Of a stretch of 11,189 nucleotides of DNA, positions 4,805-11,189 are shown piece after piece. The stretch is from an uncultured Bacillota bacterium (lineage in GTDB: Bacteria; Bacillota; Limnochordia; Limnochordales; ZCTH02-B6). The stretch's first letter is position 1, and every line of letters begins with the position of its first letter. The notes under the pieces are model-generated. The model saw only the letters and a list, made by a program, of their open reading frames with translations, made no database searches and was not told the origin of the DNA. Both the position numbers and the translations under genes were made by a program. Where the stretch lies: positions 1 through 11,189 of the forward strand of contig CALFSR010000132.1 of the NCBI GenBank assembly GCA_937916565.1, written 5' to 3'.

Positions 4805-5410
4805 ATGAGCGTGCTGGTACCGATGGTGGTGGAGCAGACGAACCGGGGTGAGCGGGCATACGACATTTACTCCCGCCTGCTCAAGGACCGGATCGTGTTT
4901 CTCGGCGGCCCGATCGACGACCATGTCGCCAATCTCGTCATCGCGCAGCTGCTGTTCCTGGAGTCCGAGGACCCCGACAAAGACATCCACCTATACATCA
5001 ACAGCCCGGGCGGGATCGTGTATTCGGGCCTGGCGATTTACGACACCATGCAGTACATCCGCCCCGACGTGTCCACGATTTGCGTCGGCATGGCGGCCAG
5101 CATGGCGGCGTTGCTCCTGGCGGCCGGCGCCAAGGGCAAGCGCTTCGCCTTGCCCTACTCCCGCATCATGATCCACCAGCCGCTCGGGGGCGCGCGGGGC
5201 CAGGCCAGCGAGATCGAGATCGAGGCCCGGGAAATCCTGCGCATCAAGAGCACGCTCAACGACATCCTGGCCAGGCACACAGGCCAGCCGCTGGAGCGGA
5301 TCGAGCGGGACACGGATCGCAATTTCTACATGTCCGCGGAGGAGGTCCTGGAGTACGGCATTCTCGACGGCGTGCTGCCGGAGCGACCGAAGCCGGCCAC
5401 GACGAGGTGA
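4805..5410 (+). CDS. clpP: ATP-dependent Clp protease proteolytic subunit, with Asn at the catalytic Asp position
   Basis: A 201-residue serine protease subunit that forms the two-ring barrel loaded by ClpX. The N-terminal LVPMVVEQTNRGERAYDIYSRLL and the oxyanion-hole segment NSPGG (66-70) are canonical. The nucleophile is Ser99 in GMAASMAA and the general base His124 in IMIHQPLGG. Ungapped alignment to the remembered E. coli sequence places the third triad residue at 173, in ERDTDRNFYMSAEE. Here it is Asn (AAT, 5321-5323), where most ClpPs have Asp (DTERD or DTDRD). ATG at 4805 has the site GGTGGAGG (4791-4798) 6 bases away and matches the family N-terminus. An in-frame GTG at 4712 with AAGGAG upstream would add 31 residues. 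The stop TGA is followed at once by clpX, whose ribosome site lies in the last clpP codons. Confidence 0.95.
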   Translation: MSVLVPMVVEQTNRGERAYDIYSRLLKDRIVFLGGPIDDHVANLVIAQLLFLESEDPDKDIHLYINSPGGIVYSGLAIYDTMQYIRPDVSTICVGMAASMAALLLAAGAKGKRFALPYSRIMIHQPLGGARGQASEIEIEAREILRIKSTLNDILARHTGQPLERIERDTDRNFYMSAEEVLEYGILDGVLPERPKPATTR

Positions 5411-5414
5411 TATG

Positions 5415-6677
5415 ATGTTCAAATTCGGCGACGAGAAGGGCCAGCTGAAGTGTTCCTTCTGCGGCAAGGCCCAGGAGCAGGTCAAGAAGCTGATCGCCGG
5501 ACCCGGGGTCTACATCTGCGACGAGTGCATCGAGCTCTGCAACGAGATCATCGAGGAGGAGCTCCACGAGGACGTCGACGTGGAGCTGGGCAACGTCCCC
5601 CGGCCCAAAGAAATCAAGGAGATCCTGGACCAGTACGTGGTGGGCCAGGAGGCGGCCAAGCGGGCGTTGTCGGTAGCCGTCTACAACCACTACAAGCGGA
5701 TCAACTCAGGCGTCCGCTCCGACGACGTCGAGCTGCAGAAGAGCAACATCCTGCTGCTCGGACCGACCGGGTCCGGCAAGACCCTGCTCGCGCAGACGCT
5801 GGCCCGCATCCTCAACGTGCCCTTTGCCATCGCCGACGCGACAGCCTTGACCGAGGCCGGCTACGTCGGCGAGGACGTGGAAAACATTCTGCTCAAGCTG
5901 ATCCAGGCCGCCGACTACGACGTGGAGAAGGCCGAACGGGGCATCATCTACATCGACGAGGTCGACAAGATCGCCCGCAAGTCCGAAAACCCGTCCATCA
6001 CGCGGGATGTGTCCGGTGAAGGCGTGCAGCAGGCCCTGCTCAAGATCTTGGAGGGGACCGTGGCAAGCGTTCCGCCCCAGGGCGGGCGCAAGCACCCGCA
6101 CCAGGAGTTCATCCAGATCGATACCTCCAACATCCTTTTCATCTGCGGCGGCGCCTTTGACGGCCTAGAGAAGATCATCGAGCGGCGCATCGGCCAAAAG
6201 GGCATCGGCTTTGGGGCGGACGTCAAGACCCGGGAGGAAAAGCCCATCGGCGACCTGCTGCGGCAGATCATGCCGGAGGACTTGCTCAAGTTCGGTATGA
6301 TCCCCGAGTTCATCGGCCGCCTGCCGATCGTGGTAGCCCTGGACGCCCTTGACGAGGACGCGCTGGTGCGCATCCTCATCGAGCCCCGCAACGCCTTGGT
6401 CAAGCAGTTCCAGAAGTTCTTCGAGATGGACGGGGTGGAGCTGGAGTTCACCGAAGGAGCGCTGCGGGCCATCGCCCGCAAGGCCATGGAGCGCAAGACC
6501 GGCGCCCGGGGCTTGCGCTCCATCGTGGAGGGGCTGCTCCTCGACATCATGTACGAGATCCCTTCGCGGGAAGACGTGCACAAGTGCGTCGTCGACGAGG
6601 CGTGCGTGATGGAGGGCAAGCCGCCCACCCTGCTGCGGGTCGAGCGCAAGCCCAAGAAGAAGGAAGAGAGCGCATAG
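5415..6677 (+). CDS. clpX: ATP-dependent Clp protease ATP-binding subunit ClpX
   Basis: AAA+ unfoldase that recognises tagged or native substrates and threads them into ClpP. The 420-residue product has the N-terminal zinc-binding domain (Cys13, Cys16, Cys35, Cys38) and Walker A GPTGSGKT at 116-123. It also has the pore loop GYVG in EAGYVGEDVEN, Walker B in IIYIDEVDKI, the RKH loop in PPQGGRKHPHQEF, the ClpP-docking IGF loop in GQKGIGFGAD, and the sensor-2 region KTGARGLRS. ATG at 5415 gives the family start MFKFGDEKGQLKCSFCGK and sits 7 bases after GAGG of the site GAGGTGAT (5404-5411). ATG at 5412 would add one Met. The 4-base gap after clpP implies translational coupling. A strong terminator follows. 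Confidence 0.98.
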   Translation: MFKFGDEKGQLKCSFCGKAQEQVKKLIAGPGVYICDECIELCNEIIEEELHEDVDVELGNVPRPKEIKEILDQYVVGQEAAKRALSVAVYNHYKRINSGVRSDDVELQKSNILLLGPTGSGKTLLAQTLARILNVPFAIADATALTEAGYVGEDVENILLKLIQAADYDVEKAERGIIYIDEVDKIARKSENPSITRDVSGEGVQQALLKILEGTVASVPPQGGRKHPHQEFIQIDTSNILFICGGAFDGLEKIIERRIGQKGIGFGADVKTREEKPIGDLLRQIMPEDLLKFGMIPEFIGRLPIVVALDALDEDALVRILIEPRNALVKQFQKFFEMDGVELEFTEGALRAIARKAMERKTGARGLRSIVEGLLLDIMYEIPSREDVHKCVVDEACVMEGKPPTLLRVERKPKKKEESA

Positions 6678-6708
6678 AGGCTTACGCCGCGCGATACGTG
6701 CAAGCCGC

Positions 6709-6750
6709 CCGGAGCCGGAGGCCGACGAGGTTTCCGGCTCCGGTGTTTTT
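6709..6750 (+). terminator. Strong rho-independent terminator after clpX
   Basis: A perfect 11-bp stem, CCGGAGCCGGA (6709-6719) and TCCGGCTCCGG (6733-6743), with a 13-base loop, is followed by TGTTTTT. It closes the tig-clpP-clpX unit and separates it from lonB. Confidence 0.88.
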
Positions 6751-6779
6751 CGGGTTCCGTTTCACAGGTCCCCGCTTTT

Positions 6780-6810
6780 GAATCGACATTCCCCTCCCCG
6801 GGGCATACTA
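6780..6810 (+). promoter_or_regulatory. Candidate lonB promoter, resembling forespore sigma-F/sigma-G promoters
   Basis: GGGCATACTA (6801-6810) fits every fixed base of the sigma-F -10 pattern GGNNANANT(A/G) and contains CATACTA, fitting sigma-G CATNNTA. The partner -35 is GAATC (6780-6784), 16 bases upstream, an imperfect match. A sigma-A reading (TCGACA 6783-6788, 15 bases, CATACT) is also possible. In B. subtilis lonB is transcribed in the forespore, which makes the first reading attractive. This is inference from pattern matching. Confidence 0.42.
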
Positions 6811-6846
6811 GTGTTGGTTGCGCCTGTGCCGCCGGGGAGGGGAATG
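6787..6846 (+). repeat. Perfect 15-bp inverted repeat enclosing the lonB promoter region and Shine-Dalgarno sequence
   Basis: The left arm CATTCCCCTCCCCGG (6787-6801) is the exact reverse complement of the right arm CCGGGGAGGGGAATG (6832-6846), with 30 bases between. The right arm contains the lonB ribosome site GGAGG (6836-6840). The promoter-like GGGCATACTA begins in the last base of the left arm. It is too long and exact to be chance in a 60-base stretch. Confidence 0.85.
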
Positions 6847-6851
6847 CAACG

Positions 6852-8555
6852 ATGATGGACATGATGGGCATCTTTGGACTGGTGAACTTCTTTTTTGCCG
6901 TCGTCATCGGCCTGTACTTCCTCAACCTGCTGCGGGCCCAGCAAACAAGCCGGGCCGCGGTTGACCGGGAATCCCGCAAGGAACTGGAAAAGCTCAACCG
7001 CTTGAAGCAGATTTCCCTGACCGAGCCATTGGCGGAGAAGACGCGACCCGCGTCGTTGAGCGATATCATCGGCCAGGAAGAAGGGCTCAAGGCGCTGCGC
7101 GCCGCCCTGTGCGGTCCCAACCCCCAGCACGTCATCATCTACGGCCCGCCGGGAATCGGCAAGACCGCCGCCGCCCGAGTTGTGCTCGAGGAAGCGAAGC
7201 GCAACCCGCTGTCGCCCTTCAAGAGCGACGCGCAGTTCGTCGGGGTGGACGCGACGACGGCCCGTTTTGACGACCGCGGCATCGCGGATCCGTTGCTCGG
7301 CTCCGTCCACGACCCCATCTACCAGGGAGCCGGACCTCTGGGGCAGGCGGGCATCCCGCAGCCGAAACCGGGCGCCGTCACCAAAGCGCACGGCGGCATC
7401 CTCTTCATCGACGAGATCGGTGAGCTGCATCCCATCCAGATGAACAAGCTGCTCAAGGTGCTCGAGGACAGGCGGGTGTTCCTCGAAAGCGCCTATTACA
7501 GCTCCGAGGACACGAACATCCCGCCGCACATCCACGAGATATTCCAAAAGGGGCTCCCGGCCGACTTTCGCCTCGTTGGGGCCACGACCCGTATGCCCCA
7601 CGAGATCCCGCCGGCGATCCGCTCGCGGTGTCTTGAGATTTTCTTCCGGGCCCTGACGCCTGCGGAGATCCGCACCATCGCCGCCAACGCGGCGGCGAAG
7701 ATCAACTTCCCCATCGACGAGGACGCCCTCGACGTCCTGCAGCGCTACGCTCACAACGGCCGGGAAGCGGTCAACATGGTGCAGATCGCAGCCGGCGTCG
7801 TCCAGACCGAAGGTCGGCACCGCATTAGCCGAGCGGATGTGGAGTGGGTGATCAACAGCGGCCAATATGCGCCGCGGCCCGAGCGCCGGGTGCCGGAGGA
7901 ACCCCAGGTCGGCTGCGTCAACGGGCTGGCCGTGGCGGGCCCCAACCAGGGACTGCTGATTGAGGTGGAGGCATGCGCAACGCCGGCGCCGCCCGGGCGC
8001 GGCCGGGTCGTCGTCACGGGGATCATGGAGGAGGAGGAAATGGGCGGGCCCGGAGTGACCATGCGCCGCCGCAGCATGGCCCGCAGCTCCCTGGACAACG
8101 TCCTGACCGTGCTGCGCAAGTACTTGGGCGTGCGTCCCGACGACTACGACATCCACATCAACTTCCCGGGGGGCGTTCCGATCGACGGCCCGTCGGCCGG
8201 CGTCACGATGGTGACGGCCATCTACTCGGCTATCACCGGGCTGCCCGTGGACAACCGGGTGGCCATGACCGGCGAGGTGTCCATCCGCGGTTTCGTGAAA
8301 CCGGTGGGCGGCATTGTGGCCAAGATCGAAGCGGCGCGCCTGGCGGGCGCGACCCGCGTCATTATCCCCAAGGACAACTGGCACGCCATGTTTGCCCGCT
8401 GGCGCGAGGAGGGCTTTGAGGTCATCGCCGTGGAGCGCATCGAGGAAGTCGTGGCCGCCAGCATGAGCCACGGCGTTCACGCCCCGGTGGCGCCCGAGCG
8501 GAGCGAGACCGGCGTGCCGGTCCCTGCCGCGGCCGCGGGCGTACCCGCGTCCTAG
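6852..8555 (+). CDS. lonB: Membrane-anchored ATP-dependent protease LonB (Bacillus-type)
   Basis: A 567-residue Lon-family protease lacking the large N-domain of LonA. A hydrophobic anchor is seen at about residues 6-27 (IFGLVNFFFAVVIGLYFLNLL), so the protein should face the cytoplasm from the membrane. The AAA+ module has Walker A GPPGIGKT at 98-105 and Walker B ILFIDE at 183-188. The peptidase domain has Ser448 in DGPSAG and Lys491 in VGGIVAKIEAA, the 43-residue spacing of the Lon Ser-Lys dyad. In B. subtilis LonB is a forespore protein, and the gene is largely confined to spore formers, so it hints at sporulation here. ATG at 6852 is taken, with the ribosome site GGAGG 11 bases upstream, somewhat long; ATG codons at 6855, 6861 and 6864 are alternatives. 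The C-terminus is Pro/Ala-rich. No terminator is visible before lonA. Confidence 0.95.
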   Translation: MMDMMGIFGLVNFFFAVVIGLYFLNLLRAQQTSRAAVDRESRKELEKLNRLKQISLTEPLAEKTRPASLSDIIGQEEGLKALRAALCGPNPQHVIIYGPPGIGKTAAARVVLEEAKRNPLSPFKSDAQFVGVDATTARFDDRGIADPLLGSVHDPIYQGAGPLGQAGIPQPKPGAVTKAHGGILFIDEIGELHPIQMNKLLKVLEDRRVFLESAYYSSEDTNIPPHIHEIFQKGLPADFRLVGATTRMPHEIPPAIRSRCLEIFFRALTPAEIRTIAANAAAKINFPIDEDALDVLQRYAHNGREAVNMVQIAAGVVQTEGRHRISRADVEWVINSGQYAPRPERRVPEEPQVGCVNGLAVAGPNQGLLIEVEACATPAPPGRGRVVVTGIMEEEEMGGPGVTMRRRSMARSSLDNVLTVLRKYLGVRPDDYDIHINFPGGVPIDGPSAGVTMVTAIYSAITGLPVDNRVAMTGEVSIRGFVKPVGGIVAKIEAARLAGATRVIIPKDNWHAMFARWREEGFEVIAVERIEEVVAASMSHGVHAPVAPERSETGVPVPAAAAGVPAS

Positions 8556-8577
8556 CTTTTTCCACAAGGAATCATAT

Positions 8578-8632
8578 GCGTCCCCCCGAAAAGCGATAAG
8601 ATAACGACATCCGGGCCGTTTTGGGGGGACGC
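8578..8632 (+). repeat. Inverted repeat in front of lonA, enclosing its ribosome binding region
   Basis: The left arm GCGTCCCCCC (8578-8587) is the exact reverse complement of GGGGGGACGC (8623-8632). Skipping one G at 8588, AAAA (8589-8592) also pairs with TTTT (8619-8622), giving 14 bp with one bulge. The enclosed 26 bases contain GATAAGATAAC (8595-8605), a plausible -10 region without a convincing -35. The right arm holds the only G-rich ribosome site for lonA. Layout matches the lonB repeat, but the sequence differs. Confidence 0.75.
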
Positions 8633-8641
8633 GCAACGCCC

Positions 8642-11158
8642 ATGCAGGAACGCTCCCACAGCAACAACCCATCCGATCTACCCGTGGTGCCCTTGCTGCC
8701 GTTGCGGGGAATGATCGTCTTCCCCTACACGGTGACGCCGCTGGAAATCGGCCGGCCCCGCAGCCTGCAGGCGCTGGAGGCCGCCATGATGGGCGAGCGC
8801 CGGATCGTGCTGGCCGCCCAAAAGGACGACCGGGTGCAGGAACCGGCGCCCGCCGACATTCACGGTGTGGGCACGCTGTGCGAGATCAAGCAGGTGCTCA
8901 AGCTGCCCGAGGGGCAGCTCCGAGTGCTGATCGAGGGCCGCACCCGGGTGCGCATCGACGCGATCGAGCAGGAGGAGCCGTACTACCAGGCCGTCGTCTC
9001 GCCCCTCGAGGCGCCCGCATCCGCGTCGGCGGCGCAGCTCGAGGCCTTGGTGCGGACGACGCGGCGGTTGTTCGAGCAGTACGCCCAGCTCGGAAAGCAG
9101 CTGCCCGAGGAGGTCGTCCGCTCGGTGCTCATCATCGAGGAGCCCGAGCGGCTTCTCAACACCATTGCCTCGCAGCTTAACGTCAGCGTCGAAGACAAGC
9201 AGTCGGTGCTGGAGATCCCGGCGCTGACCGACCAGTTGGAGCATGTGTGCGTCCTCTTGACCCGCGAGATGGAGATCCTGGAGCTGGAGAAGCGCATCCA
9301 CATGCGGGTGCGCCGGCAGATGGAGAAAGCCCAAAAGGAGTACTACCTCCGCGAGCAGATGAAGGCGATCCAGAAGGAGCTCGGCGACCGGGACGAACGG
9401 CAGGCTGAAGTGGAGGAGTACCGGCGGCGCATCGACGCCAAGGGGTTTCCGGAAACCGTCAAGGAGAGGGCCCTGAACGAGGTCAAGCGGCTGGAAAAGA
9501 TGCCGCCCATGGCCGCGGAGGCGGTCGTCGTCCGCAACTACCTGGACTGGCTCCTCGCGCTGCCGTGGAAGGAGCGGACGCAGGAGCGGGTCGACTTGGC
9601 GGTGGCCGAGCGCATCCTCAACGAGGACCATTACGGCTTGGACAGGGTCAAGGAGCGCATCCTCGAGTACTTGGCCGTGCGCAAGCTGACCAAGGGCGTC
9701 AAGGGGCCGATTCTTTGTCTTGTGGGGCCGCCGGGCGTCGGCAAGACGTCCCTTGGCCGCTCGGTGGCCCGGGCGCTCAACCGGAAGTTTGTCCGCATTT
9801 CCCTGGGAGGCGTGCGGGATGAGGCGGAGATCCGCGGCCACCGGCGCACCTACGTGGGCGCGATGCCGGGGAAGCTGCTGCACGCGATGCGGCAGGCGGG
9901 CACCCGCAATCCGGTGCTCTTGCTCGATGAGATCGACAAGATGACGGCCGATTTCCGCGGAGATCCGGCGGCGGCGCTGCTGGAAGTGCTGGATCCGGAG
10001 CAAAACCACAGCTTTTCCGACCACTATCTCGAAGTGCCCTACGACTTGTCGGAGGTGCTCTTCATCACCACCGCCAACGTGCTGTGGGCCATCCCGCGGC
10101 CTTTGAGGGACCGCCTGGAGGTCATCACGATTCCGGGCTACACCGATGCGGAGAAGCTCAACATCGCCCGCCGGCACCTGTTGCCCAAGCTCATCCGGGA
10201 CCACGGCCTCAAGCCTGAGCAGCTGCAGGTGTCCGACCGGACCATGGCGCGCATCATCGACGTATACACCCGGGAGGCCGGGGTGCGGGGGCTCGAGCGG
10301 GCCCTTGCCGCGGTTTGCCGCAAGGCGACCCGGGAAGTCGTCGAGGGCGAAAAGACGCCCATCCGCGTGACCGTGGGCAACTTGTCCCGGTACCTGGGCC
10401 CGCCCCGGTTTCTCCGCACCCAGCGAGAGCAGGAGGACCGGGTCGGTCTTGCTCACGGCCTGGCTTACACCGAGTACGGCGGCGACGTGCTGACCATTGA
10501 GGTGACCGTCATCAAAGGCAAGGGCAAGCTGACCCTCACCGGCAAACTGGGCGAGGTCATGCGCGAATCGGCCCAGGCCGGCTTCAGCTACATCCGCTCG
10601 CGGGCGGCGTATCTTGGGATTCCCGTGGACTTCCACGAGTCCACCGATATCCACATCCATGTTCCCGAAGGAGCGGTTCCCAAGGACGGGCCCTCGGCCG
10701 GCATCGCGATCGCGGTGGCGGTCGCCTCGGCCTTGAGCGGCCGGCCGGTGCGCCACCAGGCGGCCATGACCGGCGAGATCACCCCCCGGGGACGCGGGCT
10801 CCCGGTCGGCGGGATCAAGGAGAAGGTGCTGGCCGCCCACCGGGCCGGCGTCCGCACGGTGCTCCTTCCCCGGGACAACGAGAAGGATCTCGAGGACATA
10901 CCGGCACCCATCCGCCGCAGACTGGACATCCGCCCCGTGGAGCACATGGACGAAGTGCTGGAGCTTGCCCTAGTGCCGGGCCGGGTTGACCCGGAGATGC
11001 CTCTGGGCAAGGGCGATCCTCAGGCCGAGTCGTTGCCGGCGCCGGGGGGCGCGCCTAATGCGCGTCCTGATCCGCTCGAACCCGACGAAGAGTTCCCTTA
11101 CGTGCCCGAGCAGCTGCCGCCGGCCGACGAGCGGCCGTGGTGGGAGGACAGTCCTTAA
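8642..11158 (+). CDS. lon: ATP-dependent Lon protease (LonA)
   Basis: An 838-residue soluble AAA+ protease that degrades misfolded and regulatory proteins. It starts with the LonA substrate-binding N-domain (VVPLLPLRGMIVFPYTVTPLEIGR, about residues 15-38), followed by a long coiled region around 210-290. Walker A GPPGVGKT lies at 362-369 and Walker B LLLDEIDK at 426-433. The peptidase domain has Ser685 in KDGPSAG and Lys728 in VGGIKEKVLAA, again 43 apart. After the usual end (MDEVLELAL) there is an extra tail of about 60 Pro/Asp/Glu-rich residues ending WWEDSP. ATG at 8642 is 13 bases from a G6 run, a loose ribosome site. TTG at 8621 would add seven residues but lies on top of that site. In Bacillota lonA is normally followed by the GTPase gene ysxC/engB. 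Confidence 0.97.
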   Translation: MQERSHSNNPSDLPVVPLLPLRGMIVFPYTVTPLEIGRPRSLQALEAAMMGERRIVLAAQKDDRVQEPAPADIHGVGTLCEIKQVLKLPEGQLRVLIEGRTRVRIDAIEQEEPYYQAVVSPLEAPASASAAQLEALVRTTRRLFEQYAQLGKQLPEEVVRSVLIIEEPERLLNTIASQLNVSVEDKQSVLEIPALTDQLEHVCVLLTREMEILELEKRIHMRVRRQMEKAQKEYYLREQMKAIQKELGDRDERQAEVEEYRRRIDAKGFPETVKERALNEVKRLEKMPPMAAEAVVVRNYLDWLLALPWKERTQERVDLAVAERILNEDHYGLDRVKERILEYLAVRKLTKGVKGPILCLVGPPGVGKTSLGRSVARALNRKFVRISLGGVRDEAEIRGHRRTYVGAMPGKLLHAMRQAGTRNPVLLLDEIDKMTADFRGDPAAALLEVLDPEQNHSFSDHYLEVPYDLSEVLFITTANVLWAIPRPLRDRLEVITIPGYTDAEKLNIARRHLLPKLIRDHGLKPEQLQVSDRTMARIIDVYTREAGVRGLERALAAVCRKATREVVEGEKTPIRVTVGNLSRYLGPPRFLRTQREQEDRVGLAHGLAYTEYGGDVLTIEVTVIKGKGKLTLTGKLGEVMRESAQAGFSYIRSRAAYLGIPVDFHESTDIHIHVPEGAVPKDGPSAGIAIAVAVASALSGRPVRHQAAMTGEITPRGRGLPVGGIKEKVLAAHRAGVRTVLLPRDNEKDLEDIPAPIRRRLDIRPVEHMDEVLELALVPGRVDPEMPLGKGDPQAESLPAPGGAPNARPDPLEPDEEFPYVPEQLPPADERPWWEDSP

Positions 11159-11159
11159 C

Positions 11160-11189
11160 GTGGCGGGACAGGCGGGGATCAACTGGCGG
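11160..11189 (+). CDS. Possible first codons of a downstream gene, cut by the window edge
   Basis: GTG at 11160, two bases after the lonA stop, opens a frame reading MAGQAGINWR to the window end. A site GGGAGGA (about 11142-11148) lies upstream, 12 bases away. By conserved gene order engB/ysxC would be expected here, but ten residues are not enough to identify it, and the true start may lie beyond the window. Confidence 0.3.
   Translation, partial: MAGQAGINWR

Noticed and set aside
3131..4990. A 619-residue minus-strand open frame across tig and the start of clpP
   Set aside because: It is the antisense shadow of strongly supported plus-strand genes in GC-rich DNA; Leu/Gly/His-rich composition, no recognisable domain.
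8678..10945. A 755-residue minus-strand open frame across lonA, and a 636-residue one at 6762-8672 across lonB
   Set aside because: Both mirror unmistakable Lon genes codon for codon and have the low-information composition of antisense frames.
1..11189. CRISPR arrays, insertion sequences, phage genes or attachment sites at the tRNA genes
   Set aside because: No direct repeats of tRNA 3' ends, no transposase or integrase frame, and no repeat-spacer pattern were seen; the region reads as stable core genome.

Overview
This is a high-GC (about two thirds G+C by eye), plus-strand-only housekeeping region of a Bacillota-like bacterium, probably an endospore former. The lineage call rests on three things: the gene order tig-clpP-clpX-lonB-lonA, the presence of a membrane-anchored LonB in front of LonA, and the rph-rdgB pair. 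Together with the GC content these suggest a thermophilic or clostridia-like group such as the Symbiobacterium, Thermaerobacter or Limnochorda relatives. That placement is inference; no 16S is present.

Layout. Positions 3-116 hold the last codons of a murD-like gene. They are followed by rph (RNase PH) and rdgB (dITP/XTP pyrophosphatase), which overlap by 8 bases. From 1498 to 3112 there is a tRNA block: Pro(TGG), Gly(TCC), Arg(TCT), His(GTG), then a DUF2953 membrane-protein gene, then Lys(TTT) and Leu(TAG). Near-consensus promoters precede Pro, Gly, Lys and Leu, and hairpins follow His, Lys and Leu. From 3114 onward comes a protein quality-control block: trigger factor, ClpP, ClpX, a strong terminator, LonB, LonA, and perhaps the first codons of another gene.

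How the genes work together. RNase PH trims tRNA 3' ends and RdgB clears non-canonical purine triphosphates. Trigger factor folds nascent chains, ClpX feeds substrates to ClpP, and LonA and LonB are self-contained AAA+ proteases. clpP and clpX are translationally coupled. lonB and lonA each appear to be separate units.

Most of the window is conventional and no obviously new multi-gene system was found. The signals most worth a second look are small. (1) tRNA-Gly carries a paired swap at two near-universal elbow positions (G19 to C and C56 to G). (2) Both lonB and lonA start inside a long inverted repeat whose right arm is the gene's own Shine-Dalgarno sequence and whose loop holds promoter-like DNA. 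(3) ClpP has Asn at the position of the catalytic Asp. (4) The DUF2953 reading frame runs 21 bases into tRNA-Lys, whose promoter lies inside that gene and leaves almost no 5' leader.
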